This document shows, one piece after another, positions 8,546-16,470 of a DNA stretch of 64,000 nt. The position numbers and the translations under genes are program-made. Within the stretch, counting starts at the first letter, position 1. Every line of letters begins with the position of its first letter. The stretch covers positions 62,001 to 126,000 of the forward strand of contig UQIT01000002.1 in NCBI GenBank assembly GCA_900541175.1, in the 5' to 3' direction. The DNA is from an uncultured Collinsella sp. (GTDB taxonomy: Bacteria; Actinomycetota; Coriobacteriia; Coriobacteriales; Coriobacteriaceae). The notes beneath the pieces were generated by a model, which saw only the letters and a list, made by a program, of their open reading frames with translations, searched no databases and was not told the origin of the DNA.

Positions 8546-9832
8546 TTACTGCTTTGCGGCACGATCCAAATGCCGGCGTCCAAACAGCAACAGCGCCGCG
8601 GGAACTGCCGTCACGACCATGCCCGCCCCTACGAGCGTCTGCTGCACGCCAAATGTCGCCGCCAGCCACGGGGCAATCGCCAGCGGGGCCACGCCGGCGA
8701 ACATGTTGCCAAAGCCCATGACCGAGTTCACGCGACCGAGCTGCTCGAGCGGGGCCGTCGTTTGCACGATCGTGTTGTGGAGCGGGTTGACGACGCCCCA
8801 GGCCACGCCCAGGGCAATCTGGCCGACAAGGGCTACGCCCACGTACGGTGTCCCCACATAGAGCAGGCTTCCCAGACCAACGGACATGAGCGCCACAAGC
8901 AGCGTCTTAAGGTTGACCAGGTGCGGCGGCAAGCGGAGCGCAACGACGGCGCCCAGCACCGCGCCCACACCGCTGGCCGACGAGAGCCATCCCATCCACT
9001 CAACGCCGACGCGTAGGACATCGCGGTAGAAGAACGACTCCAGCGGATCGAAGGCACCGTAGCCAAAGTTCGAGAGGAAGATGATGCAGAAAAGTAGCGC
9101 GAGGACGCTGTTGGTGAAGACTGTCTTGATGCTGGCTGCGAAGGTGGCACGGGCGGACGTGCTGGGGTTGGAGCTTTGGCTGGCCTTATCCGATGTGATG
9201 TCGCCGATCGCGGGTTTGCCTTCGTGTGTGGCGGCCTGACCCGCACTTTGCCTAAAGCCCCAACCGGCGACGAGCGCCAGCGCTGTAAAGAGCATCATGA
9301 GCACAAACACCGCGCGCGACGACGCAGCCGCCGCGACAAAGCCACCCAACGTGGGTCCGACGATAATACTCACGTTTGAGAACATGGCGATGGCGGAGTT
9401 GATGTCTTTGAGCTCGACGGGGTCGTCGGTGAGATATGCCGGATAGGACGTGGCGATGGGTTGGGCGAATCCCATCACAAAGCCCAGGAGCACCGCGCCA
9501 AGTAGGACGATGCCGGTCGCGCTGCCAAAGGCGATGATTGCCGCGCCGGTTGCCAGCGTGCCCACGATGCTCAGCAAGAAATGACGGCGCGGGCCCCAAG
9601 CGTCGAGTGCCGCGCCGCCCGCAAAGGATCCCAAGATCACGAATACGTTCATAAACAGAACGGCCAGCGATGTCGCCACGACCGAGGCATCGTCTGCATA
9701 GGTGAGCGTTCCGATGACGCCGATAAAGTAGCTGGTCTGAAAACCGGTGTAGATGAGAAAGCGCATCGCCACCAGGCGCTTGGCCTGCACGGACAGCGAA
9801 GGTTGAGGTTTTGAGAGAAGAGATGCGAGCAT
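8546..9832 (-). CDS. Major facilitator superfamily transporter
   Basis: Integral membrane protein of 428 aa with about 12 hydrophobic segments and a loop rich in Ser, Ala and Thr in the middle. The start at 9832 follows an AAGGAG site with 6-nt spacing. The N-terminal half contains the MFS loop-2/3-like stretch DAWGPRRHFLLS. It resembles drug or metabolite exporters of the enterobactin-exporter/EntS-like type, but the substrate cannot be deduced. It stands alone between repeat-rich gaps, with no adjacent regulator. Confidence 0.82.
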   Translation of the reverse strand: MLASLLSKPQPSLSVQAKRLVAMRFLIYTGFQTSYFIGVIGTLTYADDASVVATSLAVLFMNVFVILGSFAGGAALDAWGPRRHFLLSIVGTLATGAAIIAFGSATGIVLLGAVLLGFVMGFAQPIATSYPAYLTDDPVELKDINSAIAMFSNVSIIVGPTLGGFVAAAASSRAVFVLMMLFTALALVAGWGFRQSAGQAATHEGKPAIGDITSDKASQSSNPSTSARATFAASIKTVFTNSVLALLFCIIFLSNFGYGAFDPLESFFYRDVLRVGVEWMGWLSSASGVGAVLGAVVALRLPPHLVNLKTLLVALMSVGLGSLLYVGTPYVGVALVGQIALGVAWGVVNPLHNTIVQTTAPLEQLGRVNSVMGFGNMFAGVAPLAIAPWLAATFGVQQTLVGAGMVVTAVPAALLLFGRRHLDRAAKQ

Positions 9833-10006
9833 GAAGACTCCTTGTTTCATACGAATGCGGACGGCGGGCATTCGCCACCGTCTGTCAAATCAATCTATCC
9901 GCATGAAACATTAAGGACGCATCAAGCCCCTTTTCTCCGTTTTTCGCCCGTCATGAACTACTTGGTAGATTGTAAGGCATGTCCCACACATCTACTAAAG
10001 CAAAAA

Positions 10007-10039
10007 CCACCACAAAGGTGCCTGGCCCCTTTGTGGTGG
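10007..10039. repeat. 33-bp palindrome, family A copy 3
   Basis: Same 12-bp stem as the other family A copies with one change in the loop (TGCCTGGCC). Located between the MFS gene promoter and the moaC-mobB stop. Confidence 0.85.
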
Positions 10040-10052
10040 AAATGACGTTTGC

Positions 10053-10100
10053 CCAGATAAAACCTGCCAAAATAAACCTGTCCCCTTTTGGCAGGTTTTA
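10053..10100 (-). repeat. Palindrome, family D copy 1, overlapping the moaC-mobB stop
   Basis: Perfect 15-bp stem (TAAAACCTGCCAAAA at 10058-10072 with its complement at 10086-10100) whose outer end contains the TAA stop of the gene. On the minus strand it is followed by TTTTATCTG and may act as a terminator. A diverged copy lies at 55919. The loop shares GGGGACAGG with family A. Confidence 0.75.
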
Positions 10101-11402
10101 GGCCAGATGGTCCTGAATCAGATCGCAGATGGCTCGGGCGTCGTTGATGTTGATGGCTCGGGTCGCGAAGCCGGCGTCGAAGGCCTGGCGTGCCAGAGCC
10201 TCGTTACAGGCAAGAGCCAGCGTGTGACCGTCGACCAGATCGAGCGAGCTCTTGCCGCGCAGACGGTCGACACCGGAGCGCGCGACCACGATGTTGTCGA
10301 AGCCCTCGGTCTTGTAGCCCTCGATGATCACCACGTCGACATCGTTGTAGCGCGACAGCAGCTCGCGCGCGGGCATCTCATCCTCTTCGCGCGTGTCGGC
10401 GTACTCCGCCCAGCGCGTGGCGCAGATGAGGCCCACGTGCTTGGATCCGGCCTGGTGATGGCGCCAGGTGTCCTTAGCGGGCACATCGATATCGAAGCCG
10501 TGATGCCCATGATGCTTGAGCGAACCCACGCGCAGGCCGCGGCGGGTGAGCTCGGCGATAACCTTCTCGACGAGCGTGGTCTTGCCCGAATTTTGGTAGC
10601 CGATAAACGCGATCGCAGGGACGGCCGGTGTCGGAGCTACGGGCGCGACGGCGACGGGTGCGCTTGCGAGCGTGGCACCGTCAGCGGCCACGGCCTCAAC
10701 AGCAGCGGCCTGACGCTCGGCGCGATCCCATATGCCCGAGCGGCCGCCTTCCTTGTGCAGCAGGCGCACATCGACGATCTCCATGCCGCGGTCGACGGCC
10801 TTGCACATGTCATAGATCGTTAGGCACGCGGCACTCGCGCCAGTTAGGGCCTCCATCTCGATACCCGTCTTGCCCGTCACGCCGGCCGTAACCAGTACGT
10901 GAAAGCCAACTTGCCCGTCTACACGCGCCGGTGCCCAGCCCTCGGGCACGTCCTCGGCCGGCGTCCCCGCCGCAGCGATGGGCGCAATGTCGCACTTGCT
11001 CTTGGTAATGAGCAGCGGATGGCACATGGGAATGATGTCGCTCGTGCGTTTGATGGCCATAATGCCCGCCACGCGCGCGCAGGCAAGCACGTCGCCCTTT
11101 TTGGCGCGGTCCTGCAGCACCATGGCCTGCGTCTCGGGATGCATGAGGATGGTGCCCTCGGCGATGGCAATGCGATGGGTCTCGGCCTTGTCGGACACGT
11201 CAACCATGCGTACCTCGCCCTTGGCGTCCACGTGCGTCAGCTCGTCGCGACGGGCGTCACGGACAGGCTCGGTGGCAGCACTGGCAGACGGCTGCGCGGA
11301 CGCGTCGGCGTTGCCAGCATTCGCCGCAGCCGTGGCTTTATGGGCAGACATCGCGGCCCTGCGAGCGGCCTTGGTGGCATCGGCGTACCTGCTCTTGGCC
11401 AT
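10098..11402 (-). CDS. MoaC-MobB fusion, molybdenum cofactor synthesis
   Basis: A 434-aa protein joining two Moco enzymes. Residues about 60-225 are MoaC (cyclic pyranopterin monophosphate synthase), with MVDVSDKAETHRIAIAEGTI, CHPLLITKSKCDI and MEALTGASAACLTIYDMCKA. After an Ala/Pro/Val linker, residues about 255-434 are MobB, the GTP-binding adapter, with Walker A GYQNSGKTTL. A basic Ala-rich N-terminal extension of about 55 residues precedes MoaC. The start at 11402 has a GGAGG site 8 nt away, formed by the last codons of moaA; the two genes are 4 nt apart and surely cotranscribed. Other Moco genes (moaE, moeA) are not in the window. Confidence 0.9.
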   Translation of the reverse strand: MAKSRYADATKAARRAAMSAHKATAAANAGNADASAQPSASAATEPVRDARRDELTHVDAKGEVRMVDVSDKAETHRIAIAEGTILMHPETQAMVLQDRAKKGDVLACARVAGIMAIKRTSDIIPMCHPLLITKSKCDIAPIAAAGTPAEDVPEGWAPARVDGQVGFHVLVTAGVTGKTGIEMEALTGASAACLTIYDMCKAVDRGMEIVDVRLLHKEGGRSGIWDRAERQAAAVEAVAADGATLASAPVAVAPVAPTPAVPAIAFIGYQNSGKTTLVEKVIAELTRRGLRVGSLKHHGHHGFDIDVPAKDTWRHHQAGSKHVGLICATRWAEYADTREEDEMPARELLSRYNDVDVVIIEGYKTEGFDNIVVARSGVDRLRGKSSLDLVDGHTLALACNEALARQAFDAGFATRAININDARAICDLIQDHLA

Positions 11403-11406
11403 ATGA

Positions 11407-12462
11407 TCATCCTCCGATTTGGGACATAAATCGTTGCGTGCCCTCAATTATCGCGTGTTCCTGCGGTTTGTGGGCCACGGCATCGCGCCAAATCGAAAGT
11501 ACCTGCATATCATCACCACGGCGCAGGGCGTCGCGCACCGAATACTCGGCATCGCTGAACAGGCACGGACGCACGTTGCCATCGGCCGTCAGGCGCAGAC
11601 GGTTGCAATTCGCGCAAAAATGATTGGACATGGCGCTGATGAAACCGACCGTTCCCGCCGCGCCCGGAAAGCGCCAATAGCGCGCGGGGCCCGCACCGGC
11701 AGGAGCGTCGTTGATGTCGAGCGGCTCGAGCTCGGCCAGTCCCGCCGCGGCGGCCCCGGCATTGATGCGCGCCCGCAGCTCGTCGCTCGGCACGGTATCG
11801 CTCGCGTCCCACAGCTCAGGATTGAGCGCGGGCGCATGAGGGTCCACAGCGCAATGCGAGCTCGTGTGCTCGTCGCCGATGGGCATATATTCGATAAAGC
11901 GCAGGTGGATTGGGCGGTCGACGGTCAGTCGTGCAAGGGCCGCCACATCCTGGTTGAGCCGGCGCACAACAACGCAGTTGACCTTAACGGGCTCAAAGCC
12001 CCAAGCCAGCGCTGCATCGATGCCGGCCATGGTCTGCTCGAGCCGACCCAGGCGCGTGATCTTTCCAAATAGCGTAGGGTCGAGCGTGTCGAGCGAGATG
12101 TTAACGCGGTTAAGCCCGGCATCTTTGAGCTGCGGCGCCAGCTTGGGCAGCAGGGCACCATTGGTGGTGAGCGAGATGTCCTCGATCTGCGGAATCGCGC
12201 GGATGTCGCGAATAAGCGGAATAATACGGCGGCTGACCAGCGGCTCGCCACCCGTCAGGCGTACGCGGCGAATGCCCTCCCCCGCCACCAGGCGCACAAA
12301 GCGGGCGATTTCCTCGGCACTGAGTAACTCGTCGTGTGCGCGGGGCGCCACGCCGTCGGCCGGCATGCAGTAAATGCAGCGGAAATTGCACTTGTCGGTA
12401 ACGGCAATGCGCAGGTAGTTGATATCGCGACCAAAGCCGTCATGTTGCACGCGCCCGTCCAC
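11407..12462 (-). CDS. moaA: GTP 3',8-cyclase MoaA
   Basis: Radical SAM enzyme (about 351 aa) that converts GTP to 3',8-cH2GTP, the substrate of MoaC encoded next. The N-terminal SAM cluster motif CNFRCIYC and the C-terminal second cluster motif FCANCNRLRLTADG...RPCLF are both intact, and the protein ends in Gly-Gly as the family requires for catalysis. I place the start at the GTG at 12462 with GGGGAGG upstream; a GTG six codons earlier (12480) is in frame but has a poorer site. First gene of a two-gene operon with moaC-mobB. Confidence 0.92.
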   Translation of the reverse strand: MDGRVQHDGFGRDINYLRIAVTDKCNFRCIYCMPADGVAPRAHDELLSAEEIARFVRLVAGEGIRRVRLTGGEPLVSRRIIPLIRDIRAIPQIEDISLTTNGALLPKLAPQLKDAGLNRVNISLDTLDPTLFGKITRLGRLEQTMAGIDAALAWGFEPVKVNCVVVRRLNQDVAALARLTVDRPIHLRFIEYMPIGDEHTSSHCAVDPHAPALNPELWDASDTVPSDELRARINAGAAAAGLAELEPLDINDAPAGAGPARYWRFPGAAGTVGFISAMSNHFCANCNRLRLTADGNVRPCLFSDAEYSVRDALRRGDDMQVLSIWRDAVAHKPQEHAIIEGTQRFMSQIGG

Positions 12463-12595
12463 GCAGCCCTCCCCTCGCACCGGTCTTTATTCTTCAGGGA
12501 ATATAGTACCGCACGCGGGAATCATGCCGACACCCGTACGACAGGACAGGTCGCTTCGAGCAAGACGGACTTTCCGAGCCCATCCTCAGCACAGA

Positions 12596-12654
12596 CCATC
12601 ACAACATTCGATGCTTTTCCCGTTTTTGGCAAAAAACGTCGAATGTTGTGATGG
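12596..12654. repeat. 59-bp palindrome, family B copy 2
   Basis: Stem of 16 bp (CCATCACAACATTCGA and its complement). Identical to the copy at 13838, including a few flanking bases (about 64 bp identity), and in the same orientation. It lies just 3' of the nuclease-like gene. Confidence 0.9.
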
Positions 12655-12695
12655 TTTGCCTGCCCGCAGCGCCCCGCAGAAAGACCAAAGCGCCC

Positions 12696-13733
12696 CTAAA
12701 GACCGCCGTCCCAGTGCCGAATCACGAATTCTCGCAGGTCGTTTTGACGTTTCTGGAACGCTTCGCTTCGGTCGCACTTAAGGCCCATAGCGAGCGCGAT
12801 GGCGTTCATCGCCCGATGCAATTGCAGCTGGTGAGCAAACTGAGTCCCGGTGAGGACGATCATCTTAAAGCCCAGTGCGCTCAGCACGGTCATGCGCTCC
12901 GCATCCGACGCGCTGCGCTGTTTATCAAGATGGTCCGAGCCGTTGTATTCAATCCCCGTACCGCTCGCAGGCGCATATACGTCGATCTCGAAATACCCGG
13001 ACTTAGCGAGATACTTGAACTCGTTGGGAACATCGACCCGATGGTTGAGCTCGATCTTGGCGTATCCCAGCCCGCCCTGGGAACGTTTTGCTACGACCAT
13101 GATTGCGGTGGCCGTCTCCATGGGCGAACGCGCGCCATCGTGCACGCGCTTGAGCACGGCGGCCGCGCGTATAGCCCCCTGACGAGATCGGTTCTCATTG
13201 CAATAAGCAATCAAGTCGGCAACGGTATATCTCTGCCCCATCTCGATATAATCGCCTGTCGACAGATGATTCAAATGGTATCGGGCGCAGATTTCGTAGC
13301 CATATTCCAGCTGCTCGGGCTCGCTCATCCACGAACCCGCTTGGACAAAGCACATGACCTCATCAACCACCAGAAGGCCCTCTGCCACCTCGATAAGATG
13401 GCCTGGAGGTACCGGCGCTCCAAACACGTGGCACCTAAATCCAGCCGGCGTCGAGCGCTCAAAATCGAAGTTGACGAGCGTGTCGATATGATCGAGCTCT
13501 TCTCGTGGAATACCAAGCGAAACCAGATAGTCGGTAACGATCCCAACTGCCGTTGAAGCCCTCAGCCCCTTGGCATCGAGTCCCAATTTGGGCAGGCCCG
13601 CGGTCGGCTCCGCCTCGTTAGCAAGCGAGTCCTCATCGTATAGGCTGCTTGCTCGCGAGAGCGGCTCGGACGGGCGCACCACGTTGTGGTACAGCCAGGC
13701 AGTCTTATGGGACAGGACAATCGGCAGGTCCAT
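12696..13733 (-). CDS. Uncharacterised protein with a nuclease-like C-terminal region
   Basis: A 345-aa soluble protein; no close family was recognised with certainty. The ATG at 13733 follows a GGAGG site. The N-terminal 150 residues resemble the DNA-binding/regulatory part of AbiEi-like proteins only loosely. The C-terminal third contains FEIDVYAP, then GIEYNGSDHL, then ERMTVLSALGFKMIVLT, an order like that of Vsr/DUF559 restriction-endonuclease-fold proteins, where the acidic residues and a following basic stretch would form the active site. The gene is bracketed by two identical direct copies of a 59-bp palindrome (12596 and 13838). A defence, toxin-antitoxin or repeat-processing role is possible; none is shown. 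Confidence 0.55.
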   Translation of the reverse strand: MDLPIVLSHKTAWLYHNVVRPSEPLSRASSLYDEDSLANEAEPTAGLPKLGLDAKGLRASTAVGIVTDYLVSLGIPREELDHIDTLVNFDFERSTPAGFRCHVFGAPVPPGHLIEVAEGLLVVDEVMCFVQAGSWMSEPEQLEYGYEICARYHLNHLSTGDYIEMGQRYTVADLIAYCNENRSRQGAIRAAAVLKRVHDGARSPMETATAIMVVAKRSQGGLGYAKIELNHRVDVPNEFKYLAKSGYFEIDVYAPASGTGIEYNGSDHLDKQRSASDAERMTVLSALGFKMIVLTGTQFAHQLQLHRAMNAIALAMGLKCDRSEAFQKRQNDLREFVIRHWDGGL

Positions 13734-13837
13734 GAGCCCTCCAATGGAGTCGGATAACCAACCTTATTCCCCTGTCCACGGGTCCGCACACCTTCGTGCA
13801 CAAGAAAGCGATTTCACCCGGTCGAGTGGCAGAAAAA

Positions 13838-13896
13838 CCATCACAACATTCGATGCTTTTCCCGTTTTTGGCAAAAAACGTCGAATGTTGTGATGG
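13838..13896. repeat. 59-bp palindrome, family B copy 3
   Basis: Identical to the copy at 12596 and in direct orientation; it lies in the divergent gap between the nuclease-like gene and the MATE gene. Confidence 0.9.
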
Positions 13897-14050
13897 TTTG
13901 AGGCGAGGTGAGGAGCACGGAAGGGTCAAAGCATCGTGCTCGGAGCGTGACTTTTTTCGCCCCACTGCCAACACAAACCTTGACTCTACAATCGTTGTAG
14001 GGTTTTCACTACACTGGTAGCTAAACGAACCCAGCCAGAAAGCCCCGCCC

Positions 14051-15397
14051 ATGGAACACGACCTCACACGCGGCAATGTCCTTAAGACCATCGCGGTCTT
14101 TGCCCTGCCCTATATGCTCTCGTACTTTTTGCAGATGCTCTACGGCATGGCCGACCTGTACATGATGGGGCAGTTTAGCGGCGCCGCCGGCATCACCGCC
14201 GTGGGCAATGGCGCGCAGACGCTCTATATCATTACCGTGACGCTCGTAGGCCTGGCCATGGGAACGACGGTCATCGTCGGCCATGCCGTGGGCTCGCGCC
14301 GCTTCGACCGCGCCGAGACCGCCATCGGCAACACCATCACGCTCTTTATGGGAGTCTCGGTGGTACTGGCCGCTGTCCTGCTTGCGCTGTGCCCGCAGGT
14401 TGTGGCGCTCATTGGCACGCCGCCCGAGGCGGTCGAAGGCACCGCCGCCTACCTGCGCATCTGCTTTATGGGCATTCCCTTTATCGCCGCGTACAACATC
14501 CTTTCGGCCATCTTTCGCGGGCTGGGCGATTCGCGCTCGCCTATGTACGTGATCGGCGTGGCATGCATCATCAACATCGCGCTCGACTTTCTGTTTATCG
14601 GGCACATGGGGCTCGGCCCCGTGGGCGCGGCGCTCGGCACAGTGACCGCGCAGACGGCCAGCGTTGCCCTCGCGCTCGTGTGGCTCAAGAGCCGCCGCAC
14701 GAACATCCACGTTAAGCGCAGCGACCTGCGCCCCCAGCCCGAGGTGCTCGGCAGCATTCTTAAGATCGGCGTGCCCGTGGCCGTGCAGGACGGCTGCATC
14801 CAGGTGGCGTTTATGTTTATCACCGTCATCGCCAACCACCGAGGGCTCGTCGACGCCGCCGCCGTGGGCCTGGTCGAAAAGATGATCAGCTTTTTGTTCA
14901 TTGTGCCGAGTTCCATGGGTGCCACCGTCAGTGCGCTCACGGCGCAAAACGCCGGCGCGGGCAAGGGCGATCGCGCACGTCAGGTGCTTAAGGACGCCAT
15001 GACCATCTCGGTAGTGTATGGCTGCCTGATCACGGTGCTGATGTGGCTGGTAGCGCCGGCGTTTATCGGCTTTTTTGCCAAGGACCCCGCAGTGGTCGCG
15101 GCCGGTACCGGCTATATGCACAGTTATATTTTCGACGCAATCTTTGCCGGCATCCACATTTGCTTTAGCGGCTTTTTCGCTGCGTATGGCAAGAGCTACA
15201 TCGGCTTTGCGCACAACGTGCTGGCCGTGGCGCTCATTCGCGTGCCGGGCGCGTGGCTGCTGTCGAACGCCTATTCCGATACGTTGTTTCCCATGGGCAT
15301 CGCTTCGCCGTGCGGGTCGATTCTGTCGGCGGTCATTTGCTTGATGGCATTTACCGTGCTCAACCGGCGCGGAGCTTTTGACAAGTTGGCAGCGTAG
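14051..15397 (+). CDS. MATE-family multidrug/metabolite efflux transporter
   Basis: Membrane antiporter of 448 aa with about 12 transmembrane segments in two similar halves, as in NorM/DinF-type MATE proteins. Typical stretches include the N-terminal GNVLKTIAVFALPYMLSYF, AVGNGAQTLY and GLGDSRSPMY in the first half and NAGAGKGDRARQ in the second. The ribosome site is weak. A MerR regulator begins 56 nt downstream on the same strand, so the pair probably forms an operon controlling drug or metabolite export. Substrate unknown. Confidence 0.88.
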   Translation: MEHDLTRGNVLKTIAVFALPYMLSYFLQMLYGMADLYMMGQFSGAAGITAVGNGAQTLYIITVTLVGLAMGTTVIVGHAVGSRRFDRAETAIGNTITLFMGVSVVLAAVLLALCPQVVALIGTPPEAVEGTAAYLRICFMGIPFIAAYNILSAIFRGLGDSRSPMYVIGVACIINIALDFLFIGHMGLGPVGAALGTVTAQTASVALALVWLKSRRTNIHVKRSDLRPQPEVLGSILKIGVPVAVQDGCIQVAFMFITVIANHRGLVDAAAVGLVEKMISFLFIVPSSMGATVSALTAQNAGAGKGDRARQVLKDAMTISVVYGCLITVLMWLVAPAFIGFFAKDPAVVAAGTGYMHSYIFDAIFAGIHICFSGFFAAYGKSYIGFAHNVLAVALIRVPGAWLLSNAYSDTLFPMGIASPCGSILSAVICLMAFTVLNRRGAFDKLAA

Positions 15398-15453
15398 CGG
15401 GGCAACGCGAGCCTGGCGCCCCTCCCCTGCTTTTTACCGAAAGGAGCGGTCCC

Positions 15454-16299
15454 ATGGCCGACTCGCCAACCGAACATACCGAGGGCCTGCTCCGCATTGG
15501 CGAGGTGGCGCGCCTGTTTAACCTGAGCGTGGGGACGCTACGTCATTACGAGCAGATGGGCTTGCTGGACCCGGCGCACATCGATCCGGCAAGTGGGTAC
15601 CGCTACTACGGATCGCGGCAGCTCTCCACCCTCAACACCATCAGCCACCTGCGCGTTCTCAACTTGCCGTTAGCACAAATCCGCGAGTTTGTGACCACGC
15701 GCGATGTGGACCTTATGCAGCGGCAGCTGGCTCAGCAGCAGGAGCTCATCGAGCGCAAGCGCCGCGAGCTCGAACGCGTGTCGCGCAAGATCGATAACCG
15801 GCTTGCCCTGCTGCACAATGCCTTGAACACCGAGCTCGATACCGTTTGCACAATCGATACGCCCGAGCTTCGCTGCGCCATCTTGCGCGAACGCGTCAAC
15901 CCTACCGACGCCTATGCGCTGGAGTGGCAAATTCGTCAACTGCAGAAGGGCCAGCACGAGACCTTTGTCTTCCTGGGCAACTTAGGCGTCGGGATCAGCG
16001 CCAAGCGTCTCGCAGCCGGCGACTTTGACGGCTACGACGAGGTCTTCCTGCTGCTCGATGACACCGATGAATACCTGGGCGATGTCGAGGTGCGACCCGC
16101 CGCGCGCTGCCTGACCATAAGCTTCCGCGGTACACATGGGCAAGCAGCCCCACGCTACGAGCAGCTGCTCGGCTATATGCGCGAGCACGGACTGACACCC
16201 GCCGGTCCATCACGCGAGATTGCCCTGATCGATGACATCATCAGCGACGACCCCGCGACCTACGTGACGCAGATCACGGTGCCGGTCTCTCTAGGCTAG
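15454..16299 (+). CDS. MerR-family regulator with effector-binding domain
   Basis: DNA-binding regulator of 281 aa. The N-terminal MerR helix-turn-helix and wing are clear (LRIGEVARLFNLSVGTLRHYEQMGLL, shortened here, and SGYRYYG), followed by a coiled-coil dimer helix (about 80-125) and a C-terminal GyrI-like/BmrR-type effector domain. The AAGGAG site before the ATG is good. Such proteins activate exporter genes when bound to a drug, which fits the MATE gene just upstream. Its 3' end overlaps antiparallel with a small ORF coupled to ligA. Confidence 0.85.
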   Translation: MADSPTEHTEGLLRIGEVARLFNLSVGTLRHYEQMGLLDPAHIDPASGYRYYGSRQLSTLNTISHLRVLNLPLAQIREFVTTRDVDLMQRQLAQQQELIERKRRELERVSRKIDNRLALLHNALNTELDTVCTIDTPELRCAILRERVNPTDAYALEWQIRQLQKGQHETFVFLGNLGVGISAKRLAAGDFDGYDEVFLLLDDTDEYLGDVEVRPAARCLTISFRGTHGQAAPRYEQLLGYMREHGLTPAGPSREIALIDDIISDDPATYVTQITVPVSLG

Positions 16300-16470
16300 A
16301 CCGAGTCTCGTCTCCAGCTCGGTCAACGCCTCAAAAGCATCGCGAGATACACCTGCCGAGCGCTCACGTTCCGCAATGCGAATTCGCGCCATCAGGAGCT
16401 CTTTTGCCTGTACTTGAGCTTGCCTCGTGTGCCCTTCCGCCTGCGAGCAATTGCAATTATCTATATCCAT
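16291..16470 (-). CDS. Small protein translationally coupled to ligA
   Basis: A 59-codon ORF whose ATG overlaps the ligA stop (TAATG), a classic stop-start coupling. It starts MDIDNCNCSQAEGHTRQA and continues as a mostly charged helix ending in LTELETRLGLA. The family was not recognised; the shape (short, helical, acidic/basic) is compatible with a small antitoxin or accessory protein but there is no direct evidence. Its last 9 nt overlap the merR gene on the opposite strand. Confidence 0.5.
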   Translation of the reverse strand: MDIDNCNCSQAEGHTRQAQVQAKELLMARIRIAERERSAGVSRDAFEALTELETRLGLA

